DNA from: Caryophanales bacterium
GTDB lineage: Bacteria > Bacillota_I > Bacilli_A > RF39 > UBA660
Reading direction: 5' to 3'
DNA length: 8,424 nt
Assembly (NCBI GenBank): GCA_016291995.1
Contig: JAEEZV010000055.1
Coordinates: 1 to 8,424 of the forward strand
Shown here piece by piece: positions 1 through 6,307 of this stretch; positions within the stretch are counted from its first letter, which is position 1; every line of letters begins with the position of its first letter. The notes beneath the pieces are model-generated. The model saw only the letters and a list, made by a program, of their open reading frames with translations, did not search any database and was not told the DNA's origin. The position numbers were made by a program, and so were the translations under genes.

Positions 1-97
1 TCCAAATACAAAAGAAGAAGTCTTGAGGGAGATAATCCTTGATAGTCAAAAATATTATGAAGATTTATTAAAAGAAAAGAAACGCTCTAAAAATTAG
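1..97 (+). CDS. C-terminal end of an unidentified protein (partial)
   Basis: An open frame enters from the left edge (first full codon at position 2) and stops at TAG 95-97, giving 31 visible residues that end in KEKKRSKN. The tail is highly charged, with many Lys and Glu, and looks like a soluble helical C-terminus. No motif is visible and I do not recognise the family. The stop codon lies inside the 3' arm of the hairpin at 79-109, so termination of transcription is coupled tightly to the gene end. The gene converges on murF. It could be a wrong frame, but the other forward frame checked (frame 1) is closed early by a TGA, and the stop-plus-terminator arrangement supports this one. Confidence 0.6.
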   Translation, partial: PNTKEEVLREIILDSQKYYEDLLKEKKRSKN

Positions 98-109
98 AGC
101 GTTTTATTA
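79..109. terminator. Bidirectional rho-independent terminator between convergent genes
   Basis: The arms AAACGCTCTAA (80-90) and TTAGAGCGTTT (94-104) form a perfect 11 bp stem around an AAA loop. A TTTTATTAT tract follows on the + strand. Read on the minus strand, the same stem is followed by CTTTTCTTTT, so it can also end the murF transcript. It sits between the + strand gene tail and the murF stop codon at 107-109. Confidence 0.85.
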
Positions 110-1423
110 TACATTTTTTAAATGTTCTACAACTTCGTCTAGGTGCATTCCATTAGATCCTTTAACTAGAATCATATCACCATGATCAGTTATATCATCA
201 ATTTCTTTTAATAATTCGCGATTATCTTTATAGTGATATGCCTTAATGCCGGCATCATACACAACATTATGTGTTTCTAATGAATTCTCTCCAACCGTAA
301 TTAGTACATCAATCTTATTATCTATGACGCTTTTACCAACTTCTTTATGTATTTCCTTAGCATAGTCACCTAATTCTAAAATATCTGCAAAAATAAACAT
401 CTTTCTTTCTTTTACTTTACTAAGTAAAGATAGGGAATTATTAACTGAATCTAAACTTGCATTATATGTATCATCAATAATCGTATAATTTTTATTCTTA
501 ACAAGTTCTAATCTATGTGGAGTCAATTTAAAATCTTCAAGGGCATTAATTATCTTATCATCAGATATACCTAATTTCTTACCTACAGCGTATGCAAACA
601 AGGAGTTATAAATAAATGCCTTTGTACCGACGGGAATAGATATATAATTATCATTGATATAGAAATTTGAAGAGAATATATTATCTTGAATATCATGCGC
701 CATATAATCACTATCATTATCGATACCCACCGTAATTAAATTATCGTATTTAACCGTTCTTAACATATCATTATCATTGTTGATAATTAATGGACCATTA
801 TTCATACTATCGGTTATTTCCATCTTTGCTTTTAAAATATTCTCTCTACTACCCAGTTTACCAATATGAGCTGTCCCGATATTTGTAATAAGAGCTATTG
901 TCGGTTTGGCAATACTTGTTAACATATGCATCTCACCCATATGATCCATTCCCATCTCTAAGACCATTGCATTATGATCTTTAAGGCCAAGAATAGTTAG
1001 TGGAAGACCAATTTCATTATTCATATTACCCAAAGTAGCAAGGACATTATAACTGCTACCAACTACTTTTGTAACCATATCTTTAACTGATGTCTTACCG
1101 ACACTACCCGTAATTCCAATTACTGGTATATCATACATACTTCTTTTATATTTTGCTAATTCCTGTAGGGCTCTAGTACTATCATCTACAAGTATTATTG
1201 TCCCCATCTTTTCTTTTATTTCTTCTTCATTATCAAGAATAGCAACCATTGCTCCGTTATTAAAAGCATCTAGATAATATTTGTTTCCACTATTTATTCC
1301 AACAAATACATCTCCTGGATTAATCTTTCTTGTATCTATACTAAAATTATTAATTTCAATATCTGTATCACCACATATAAGTGTTCCTTTGCATATTGAA
1401 ACAATATCTTTGACACTAAACAT
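107..1423 (-). CDS. murF: UDP-N-acetylmuramoyl-tripeptide--D-alanyl-D-alanine ligase (MurF)
   Basis: MurF is a cytoplasmic ATP-dependent Mur ligase that adds D-Ala-D-Ala to the UDP-MurNAc-tripeptide, the last cytoplasmic step in making the peptidoglycan pentapeptide precursor. At 438 residues it has normal family length. All three Mur-ligase domains are visible. The N-terminal substrate domain has SIDTRKINPGDVFVG near 28-42. The central ATPase has the P-loop GITGSVGKTS at 103-112, the LGNMNNEIGLPLT segment at 131-143, the metal-binding LEMG near 155, and NIGTAHIGKLGSREN at 181-195 with the lysine of KAK near 200. The C-terminal domain has RLE at 304-306, DDTYNASLDS at 317-326, ADILELGDY at 346-354 and KGSNGMHL at 421-428. 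The DDTYNAS and KGSNGM motifs differ slightly from the usual DSYNANP and KGSRGM. The ATG at 1421-1423 has AGGTGA four bases upstream. The gene has its own promoter and is probably monocistronic, given a terminator on each side. Confidence 0.95.
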   Translation of the reverse strand: MFSVKDIVSICKGTLICGDTDIEINNFSIDTRKINPGDVFVGINSGNKYYLDAFNNGAMVAILDNEEEIKEKMGTIILVDDSTRALQELAKYKRSMYDIPVIGITGSVGKTSVKDMVTKVVGSSYNVLATLGNMNNEIGLPLTILGLKDHNAMVLEMGMDHMGEMHMLTSIAKPTIALITNIGTAHIGKLGSRENILKAKMEITDSMNNGPLIINNDNDMLRTVKYDNLITVGIDNDSDYMAHDIQDNIFSSNFYINDNYISIPVGTKAFIYNSLFAYAVGKKLGISDDKIINALEDFKLTPHRLELVKNKNYTIIDDTYNASLDSVNNSLSLLSKVKERKMFIFADILELGDYAKEIHKEVGKSVIDNKIDVLITVGENSLETHNVVYDAGIKAYHYKDNRELLKEIDDITDHGDMILVKGSNGMHLDEVVEHLKNV

Positions 1424-1427
1424 ATAA

Positions 1428-1450
1428 TCACCTACATATATATTATATCA
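1428..1450 (-). promoter_or_regulatory. murF extended -10 promoter and ribosome binding site
   Basis: On the minus strand the sequence reads TGATATAAT (complement of 1442-1450), an extended -10 element. AGGTGA (1428-1433) follows shortly before the murF ATG, so the 5' leader would be very short. At the expected -35 distance the bases fall in the upstream terminator stem and do not resemble TTGACA, so the promoter would rely on the TGn extension. This is a consensus match only. Confidence 0.6.
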
Positions 1451-1481
1451 AAAAACAAAAAAAACAGTATACTAACTGTTT
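1451..1481 (-). terminator. Rho-independent terminator of the XRE regulator gene
   Basis: Arms 1462-1468 (AAACAGT) and 1475-1481 (ACTGTTT) form a 7 bp stem with a 6-base loop. On the minus strand the stem is followed by a T-rich run (complement of the A-run 1451-1464, broken only by one G). The stem overlaps the last base of the regulator's TAA stop, which separates this gene from murF downstream. Confidence 0.75.
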
Positions 1482-1812
1482 ATATTTTTGTATTATTAGA
1501 CATGACTGCTAAAATATTGACGACAAAGTCTAATTCCGAATTTGATAGATAAGAACAATATTGATTTATCTTCTTAATCTTTCTAACCTTAGTCTTTTCA
1601 CCATCAGAACCATCTAAATTTAATCCAAGTAATGAATTGATATTAACATTAAATCTATCTGATAGTTTAGTTAATACTTCAGATGTAGGTAAAGATTTGT
1701 TAGTTTCTATTCTAGATAAATAATTTCTATTTATTTCTAAAACCTTAGACATTTCCTCTTGACTCATGTTATGGTTATATCTAATATTCCTAATTTTAGT
1801 TCCTAAATCCAT
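1480..1812 (-). CDS. Small XRE-family (Cro/CI-type) helix-turn-helix transcriptional regulator
   Basis: A 110-residue cytoplasmic DNA-binding protein. Residues 5-62 form a typical five-helix HTH_3 (XRE) domain: KIRNIRYNHNMSQEEMSKVL begins it, the recognition helix region is EINRNYLSRIETNKSLPTSEVL (26-47), and the fold closes with LSDRFNVNINSLLG (50-63). After a short polar linker rich in Lys (74-82), residues 84-106 form a probable helix that could serve in dimerisation. There is no ligand-binding or peptidase domain, so any signal is unknown. The ATG at 1810-1812 is preceded by AGGTGATG at suitable spacing. The gene is divergent from the HD-domain gene at 2011. The repeated TTACCAA half-sites in the gap between them are a candidate operator for autoregulation and possibly for control of that neighbour; this is inference. 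The domain call is firm and the target is not. Confidence 0.9.
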   Translation of the reverse strand: MDLGTKIRNIRYNHNMSQEEMSKVLEINRNYLSRIETNKSLPTSEVLTKLSDRFNVNINSLLGLNLDGSDGEKTKVRKIKKINQYCSYLSNSELDFVVNILAVMSNNTKI

Positions 1813-1854
1813 AATGCCATCACCTAAACTAATTATAATAAAATAACGATTAAT

Positions 1855-1903
1855 ATTATGTCCTCTGTAAGAATATTACCAACTTTGGTAAAATTATTAC
1901 CAA
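1855..1903 (-). promoter_or_regulatory. Promoter of the XRE gene with a three-half-site candidate operator
   Basis: TTACCAA (1876-1882) and TTGGTAA (1885-1891) form a perfect 7 bp inverted repeat with a 2-base spacer. A third copy, TTACCAA, lies at 1897-1903, 21 bases (two helical turns) from the first. On the minus strand a possible -35 TTGGTA (complement of 1877-1882) stands 16 bases from CATAAT (complement of 1855-1860), so the first half-site would overlie the -35. That geometry fits autorepression by the adjacent XRE protein. The repeats are seen directly; the operator role and binding partner are inferred. Confidence 0.5.
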
Positions 1904-1939
1904 TAATTTCCATATTCTAGAATTATTATACATATATAA

Positions 1940-2005
1940 TTGAAAATTATTCATTTTTGTTATATACTTATAATGATAACAAGCAAAGATTTTACTAGAG
2001 AGAGG
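1940..2005 (+). promoter_or_regulatory. Promoter and ribosome binding site of the first HD-domain gene
   Basis: TTGAAA (1940-1945) and TATACT (1963-1968) are separated by 17 bases, a good sigma-A arrangement. A second TATAAT at 1969-1974 is an alternative -10. The Shine-Dalgarno GAGAGG (2000-2005) is followed by five bases and the ATG at 2011. The promoter lies about 37 bp beyond the last TTACCAA half-site, so a bound regulator would sit upstream of the -35 rather than on it. Confidence 0.6.
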
Positions 2006-2010
2006 TATTT

Positions 2011-2757
2011 ATGAAAAGTAGTAGATTATTAAAATATTTTGAAGAATATATTAAAAAAATAGATATGACTACAGCCTGGGCTAAAGCTAAATATTTCCAT
2101 TCATTAAAATCTATGGATTTAGCAAAAGTTATAGCTACTGAACTAGGCATTTTTAATGAAGAAGAAATAGTTATTATTGAACTTATAGCTCTATTTCATG
2201 ACATTGGTAATTTTGAGACTAAAACTCATAATTATTTAGATGCCATGGAAGAAGATATGTCCATGAAATCAATTGAAATATTATTTGATGAAGGATTAAT
2301 TCGTAAAATAACTGAAGAAACTAAATATGATAATATTATTAAACTAGGAATTTTCTGTCACAATAAAGAAGGATTACCTAAAAAGATTGATGATAAAACA
2401 GTATGTATCTGCAATATTATGAAAGATGTCTATAGACTTGAAGAACTTCGTATGTTAATTAATTATCCATATATTGATAATCGTATTAACACATATCCAA
2501 GTAGTTTAGTTTATGATGATTTTAAAACATTTAAACATGTCGATACTAAATTGTCTGATAATAATGCTGATAATGTTTTAATAATTTTATCTAATCTATT
2601 TAATATGAATTATAAAATTAGTTATGAAATTGTTAAAGAAAATGATTATATTACTAAGATAGTGAATTCATTAGTATTTGAAGATCATAAATTAGAAAAA
2701 TTCTTTAAACAAATAGAAACTGTCTTAAAAAGTTATTTAAATAAACAATTAAATTAA
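2011..2757 (+). CDS. HD-domain protein, paralog of the valS-operon HD protein, with a reduced metal-site motif
   Basis: A 248-residue soluble protein of the HD superfamily, metal-dependent phosphohydrolases that act on nucleotides and related phosphoesters. The substrate cannot be read from the sequence. Core ligands are visible: H30 (KYFHS), H63-D64 (LFHDIGNF), H117 (FCHNKEG) and D139 (IMKDVYRLE). The protein aligns end to end with the 249-residue product of 3020-3769: shared ILFDEG (90-95 here), HNK at 117-119, and a C-terminal block LFNMNYKISYEIVKENDYITKI matching LIFDLNYDYSIRRIYEEKYIDKM. The sister's HGDEGA motif is missing, replaced by MSMKSI near 83-88, and DADKID is reduced to DVYRLE. 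It may therefore bind one metal instead of two, have changed specificity, or act as a regulatory partner. It has its own promoter and RBS, lies divergent from the XRE regulator, and has no clear terminator before the T-box promoter. Family assignment is confident; function is unknown. Confidence 0.85.
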   Translation: MKSSRLLKYFEEYIKKIDMTTAWAKAKYFHSLKSMDLAKVIATELGIFNEEEIVIIELIALFHDIGNFETKTHNYLDAMEEDMSMKSIEILFDEGLIRKITEETKYDNIIKLGIFCHNKEGLPKKIDDKTVCICNIMKDVYRLEELRMLINYPYIDNRINTYPSSLVYDDFKTFKHVDTKLSDNNADNVLIILSNLFNMNYKISYEIVKENDYITKIVNSLVFEDHKLEKFFKQIETVLKSYLNKQLN

Positions 2758-2758
2758 C

Positions 2759-2786
2759 TTGCAAATAATAAGTATTATGATATAAT
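2759..2786 (+). promoter_or_regulatory. Promoter of the T-box / HD / valS operon
   Basis: TTGCAA (2759-2764), a 16-base spacer, and TATAAT (2781-2786) preceded by TGA (2778-2780) give a strong extended -10 sigma-A promoter. Transcription would start near 2793, exactly where the T-box stem I begins. The -35 lies two bases past the stop codon of the preceding HD gene. Confidence 0.8.
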
Positions 2787-2791
2787 ACATG

Positions 2792-3008
2792 AAAAAGCGA
2801 CGAAGAAGAGGAGTAGAATACAGATAATTATAGAGAGTTAGTGGTTGGTGTAAACTAATATTTGAAGTATTTGAAGGTAGCTTTTGAGCTTTATATCTGA
2901 AATTAGTAAGATATAACGTTTACTGCGTTAAAGTATCGAGTGATAGCTAAAGTCTATAAGAAAGGTGGTACCGCGATATTCGTCCTTTCACGATAGACTT
3001 TTTATTTT
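2792..3008 (+). promoter_or_regulatory. T-box riboswitch leader, specifier GTA (valine)
   Basis: This is a transcription-attenuating tRNA sensor. Stem I begins with GCGACGAAGAAGAGGAGTAG (2797-2816) and closes by pairing AAAGC (2794-2798) with GCTTT (2888-2892). Its distal part carries AGAGAG (2832-2837) and GGTTGGTG (2843-2850). The specifier context GAAG-GTA-GCTTTTGAG places GTA at 2877-2879, a valine codon that matches the downstream valS. Small hairpins follow: 2892-2898 with 2909-2915, 2915-2918 with 2926-2929, and 2934-2937 with 2942-2945. The T-box AAGGTGGTACCGCG (2962-2975) contains TGGT, complementary to an ACCA tRNA end, as expected for a tRNA-Val with discriminator A. By family knowledge, uncharged tRNA-Val stabilises the antiterminator so that the HD gene and valS are transcribed. 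The specifier was assigned by motif context, not by folding software. Confidence 0.95.
2949..3008 (+). terminator. T-box conditional terminator
   Basis: AAAGTCTAT (2949-2957) pairs with ATAGACTTT (2993-3001), and GAAAGG (2960-2965) pairs with CCTTTC (2984-2989) inside it. A run of Ts with one A (2999-3008) follows. The hairpin includes the T-box sequence 2962-2975, so it is mutually exclusive with the antiterminator. The GGAGG of the next gene (3009-3013) follows the T-run directly. Confidence 0.9.
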
Positions 3009-3019
3009 GGAGGAATAAA

Positions 3020-3769
3020 ATGGATAAAAATTATGATGAATTTGATAAGTATGTAATGAAATATGATATGGATGAAAAAATGATTGGTTATAAATATAAT
3101 CATTCATATAGAGTAGTCCATCAATCTGAAGAAGTTTGTCGGAGTATCAACTTAGATACCGTTGAAAGAGATTTAGCATCCTTAATTGCACTTTTACATG
3201 ATATAGCTAGATTCAAACAATGGACAGAGTATAAAACATTTGATGATGAAGATTCTTTTGACCATGGTGATGAAGGAGCTAAAATATTATTTGATGAAGG
3301 AGAAATAAATAATTATGATCTTGCTAAAAAAGACTATGAAATAGTTAAAAAAGCTATTAGAAATCACAATAAATATATTATTGAAAGCGGTTTAAATGAT
3401 CGAGAATTACTTCATGCAAAAATAATAAGAGATGCTGATAAAATAGATATTTTATATGCCTTCTCTACATGGAGACTATTAGAAGTTACTAATGATGATT
3501 CAAAAATAACAGATGAAGTAAGAAAACAGTTTTTTGAACATAAACCAATAGATAGAAAAATAATAAAAACTAAAAATGATCGTGCTCTTGCTAAATTTTC
3601 ATTAATATTTGATTTAAATTATGATTACAGTATCCGTAGAATATATGAAGAAAAATATATTGATAAAATGTATGAAGGTATGAAAAACAAAAAGATATTT
3701 AAAGAATATTATGAAGAAATTATTAAATATCTAAAAGAGAGGTGCAAAGATGTTAGACAAAAAATATAA
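3020..3769 (+). CDS. HD-domain phosphohydrolase, first gene of the tRNA-Val-controlled valS operon
   Basis: A 249-residue cytoplasmic HD-superfamily protein with a full set of likely metal ligands: H28 (KYNHSYRV), H60-D61 (LLHDIARF), H82 (FDHGDEGAK), H116 (IRNHNK) and D138 (IIRDADKID). The order H...HD...HGxxGA...H...DADxxD is that of HD hydrolases likely to hold two metals. Residues 170-249 form a charged helical C-terminal region shared with the neighbouring paralog. The substrate is unknown; nucleotides or signalling nucleotides are possible by family, but nothing here decides it. The ATG at 3020 is preceded by GGAGG (3009-3013) at six bases. It lies just downstream of the valine T-box terminator and overlaps valS by 20 bp, so expression should rise when tRNA-Val is uncharged. 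That makes a role in translation stress or nucleotide adjustment during valine starvation an attractive but untested idea. Confidence 0.9.
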   Translation: MDKNYDEFDKYVMKYDMDEKMIGYKYNHSYRVVHQSEEVCRSINLDTVERDLASLIALLHDIARFKQWTEYKTFDDEDSFDHGDEGAKILFDEGEINNYDLAKKDYEIVKKAIRNHNKYIIESGLNDRELLHAKIIRDADKIDILYAFSTWRLLEVTNDDSKITDEVRKQFFEHKPIDRKIIKTKNDRALAKFSLIFDLNYDYSIRRIYEEKYIDKMYEGMKNKKIFKEYYEEIIKYLKERCKDVRQKI

Positions 3770-6278
3770 TCATGAACAAGTTGAAGAAAACAAATATGAT
3801 TTTTGGTTAGAAAAAGACTATTTCAAGTGTGATGAAAATAGTGGTAAAAAACCTTATTGTATTGTTCTTCCTCCACCAAATGTTACCGGTGTATTACACT
3901 TAGGACACGCCTGGGATGTTGCTCTTCAAGATATTATAATTCGTTATAAAAAAATGCAGGGATTCGATACCTTGTGGTTACCAGGTATGGATCATGCTGC
4001 TATTGCTACGGAAGCTAAAGTAGTAAAAAGATTAAAAGAAGAGGGCATCAATAAATATGAATACGGAAGAGAAAAGTTTTTAGAGGCTTGCTGGGATTGG
4101 ACTCATGAACATGGCGATATTATCAGAAAGCAATGGGCAAAACTTGGCGTAGCTCTAGATTACTCTAAAGAAAGATTTACCCTAGATGAAGGTTTATCTG
4201 AAGCCGTTAAAAAAGTATTTGTTGATTACTATAACGAAGGATTAATATATCGTGGAGAAAAGATTATTAACTGGGATCCTGTAGCTAAGACAGCTTTATC
4301 TAATGAAGAAGTAATATATGCTGAAGAAAAAAGTGCTTTTTACCACTTGAAATATAAAATTGAAGGTAGTGATGAATATCTAGATGTAGCTACAACTAGA
4401 CCAGAAACACTATTTGGTGATACTGCCGTAGCAGTTAATGAAAATGATGAAAGATATCAAAAATATGTTGGTAAAAATGCTATATTACCATTAGTTAATA
4501 AACCAATACCTATTATTACTGATGAGCATGCAGATATGGAAAAAGGAACCGGTGTTGTAAAAATAACTCCTGCTCATGATCCTAATGACTTTGAAGTAGG
4601 TAATAGACATAATCTAGAACGTGTTATTATCATGAATGACGATGCTACAATGAATGAATTAACCGGTAAATATAATGGTATGACAAGAGAAGAGTGCCGT
4701 GAAGCAGTATTAAAAGATTTAAAAGAACAAGACTTACTTTTAGGTATTGAACCATTAGTTCACGAAGTAGGACACAGTGAAAGAACCGGTGTTATGGTTG
4801 AACCAATGTTGAAAAAACAATGGTTTGTTAAAATGAGACCATTAGCTGATAAAGTGTTAGAAACACAAAAGAAAAAAGATGAAAAAGTTAATTTCTATCC
4901 ATCTAGATATGAAAAAATAATGAATCACTGGATGGAAATAACTTATGACTGGTGTATATCACGTCAACTTTGGTGGGGACATAGAATTCCTGCCTGGTAT
5001 AAAGGTGATGAAATATACGTAGGTATGGAAGCACCAAAAGAAGAAGGATGGGTACAAGATAATGATGTATTAGATACTTGGTTTTCTAGTGCTTTATGGC
5101 CATTTGCCACATTAGGTTGGCCAAGTAGTACCAAATTACTTGAGAAGTACTATCCAAATCAGTGTCTAGTAACCGGTTATGATATTATCCCATTCTGGGT
5201 TAATAGAATGACTTTCCAAGGTGAAAAACTATTAGGTAAAAGACCATTCGAAGATTGTTTAATCCATGGCTTAATTAGAGATAAAGAAGGAAGAAAATTT
5301 TCTAAGAGTTTAGGTAATGGTATCGATCCATTTGATATGGTAAAATTATATGGTGCCGATTCTCTAAGATATTATCTAGCTACTGATGTTGCTCCAGGAA
5401 CTGATATGCGTTTTGATGAAGAAAAAATTAAAGCTTCATGGAACTATATCAACAAAATATGGAATGCCGCTAGATTTGTTTTAAGCAATATTGAAGATCT
5501 AAAAGAAATCAGTCTTACTAATTTAAAAAAAGAAGACAAGTGGATTTTATCTAAATTTGAAAAGACATTACATGAAACTATTAAATTTATGGATAAGTAT
5601 GAATTTAATAATGCTGGATCTTCTATTTATGAATTTACTTGGAATTATTTCTGTGATTATTATATAGAAATGGCTAAATATACAATTGGAGATATTAGTA
5701 CTAAAAGTACCCTTTGTTATATTCTGACAGGTATCTTAAAGTTACTTCATCCATTTATGCCATTTGTAACTGAAGAAATATATGGGATGTTACCGGTAAA
5801 AGAATCAGAATCTATAATGACTTCTAAATATCCAGAATATAATAAAGAATATATCTTTAAAGAAGAAGAATTAATCGATGATTCTGTTGAATTTATTAAA
5901 TCATTTAGAAATGTTAAAGCAGAGAATAATATGACTAAAGATTTAAAAATAATGTTTGATACAAAAGATAATATTGATTTAATAATTAAAGTGTTGAGAT
6001 TAGAAGATAATCTAATAGATAAACCATTAGATATTAAATCATATAAAGTATTTTCTAAGAACATAAAAGCTACTATCTATTATGAAAAGATTGAAACTGA
6101 TAGTGACAAAGAATTAAAAGAAAATCAAATTAATATGTTGAAATCATCTATTGAAAGAAGAGAAAAACTATTATCAAACGAAAACTATGTCAATAAAGCT
6201 CCTGCTAATATCGTTGAGTTAGATAGACAAAAATTAGCTGAAGAAAAACAAAAATTAGCAGAATTATTAAAAAAATAA
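3750..6278 (+). CDS. valS: Valyl-tRNA synthetase (ValRS)
   Basis: A class Ia aminoacyl-tRNA synthetase that charges tRNA-Val in the cytoplasm. It is 842 residues long, a little shorter than the roughly 880 usual in Firmicutes. The Rossmann catalytic domain carries the HIGH-type motif HLGH at 50-53, within PPPNVTGVLHLGH, and the KMSKS-type motif KFSKS at 516-520, followed by LGNGIDP. The inserted editing (CP1) domain shows TTRPETLFGD at 215-224 and GTGVVKITPAHDPNDFEVG at 266-284, the features that remove mischarged threonine. SRQLWWGHRIPAWY near 404-417 and DVLDTWFSSALWPF at 439-452 are typical of the ValRS core. An alpha-helical anticodon-binding domain follows from about 600. The last 60 residues form the ValRS coiled coil (LSNENYVNKAP, then QKLAEEKQKLAELLKK). 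The region before the coiled coil looks compact, which may explain the short length. The start at 3750 has AGAGAGGTG (3736-3744) inside the end of the HD gene, suggesting translational coupling. T-box control and a 3' terminator define the operon. Confidence 0.97.
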   Translation: MLDKKYNHEQVEENKYDFWLEKDYFKCDENSGKKPYCIVLPPPNVTGVLHLGHAWDVALQDIIIRYKKMQGFDTLWLPGMDHAAIATEAKVVKRLKEEGINKYEYGREKFLEACWDWTHEHGDIIRKQWAKLGVALDYSKERFTLDEGLSEAVKKVFVDYYNEGLIYRGEKIINWDPVAKTALSNEEVIYAEEKSAFYHLKYKIEGSDEYLDVATTRPETLFGDTAVAVNENDERYQKYVGKNAILPLVNKPIPIITDEHADMEKGTGVVKITPAHDPNDFEVGNRHNLERVIIMNDDATMNELTGKYNGMTREECREAVLKDLKEQDLLLGIEPLVHEVGHSERTGVMVEPMLKKQWFVKMRPLADKVLETQKKKDEKVNFYPSRYEKIMNHWMEITYDWCISRQLWWGHRIPAWYKGDEIYVGMEAPKEEGWVQDNDVLDTWFSSALWPFATLGWPSSTKLLEKYYPNQCLVTGYDIIPFWVNRMTFQGEKLLGKRPFEDCLIHGLIRDKEGRKFSKSLGNGIDPFDMVKLYGADSLRYYLATDVAPGTDMRFDEEKIKASWNYINKIWNAARFVLSNIEDLKEISLTNLKKEDKWILSKFEKTLHETIKFMDKYEFNNAGSSIYEFTWNYFCDYYIEMAKYTIGDISTKSTLCYILTGILKLLHPFMPFVTEEIYGMLPVKESESIMTSKYPEYNKEYIFKEEELIDDSVEFIKSFRNVKAENNMTKDLKIMFDTKDNIDLIIKVLRLEDNLIDKPLDIKSYKVFSKNIKATIYYEKIETDSDKELKENQINMLKSSIERREKLLSNENYVNKAPANIVELDRQKLAEEKQKLAELLKK

Positions 6279-6307
6279 GTTATACCCAAAGGTATAACTT
6301 TTATTTT
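6277..6307. terminator. Bidirectional terminator between valS and the convergent transglutaminase-like gene
   Basis: AAGTTATACC (6277-6286) and GGTATAACTT (6291-6300) form a perfect 10 bp stem with a CAAA loop. On the + strand TTTTATTTT follows. On the minus strand the stem is followed by ATTTTTTTAATAA. It overlaps the final base or two of the valS stop codon and abuts the stop codon of the convergent gene. Confidence 0.9.

Noticed and set aside
1915..1922. Palindrome TTCTAGAA in the XRE/HD gap
   Set aside because: An isolated 8-base palindrome in AT-rich DNA with no second copy is not distinguishable from chance.
5747..6064. Open frame on the minus strand inside valS
   Set aside because: It lies fully within the 3' part of valS, has low-complexity Ser/Ile/Leu composition, and no RBS or recognisable motif.
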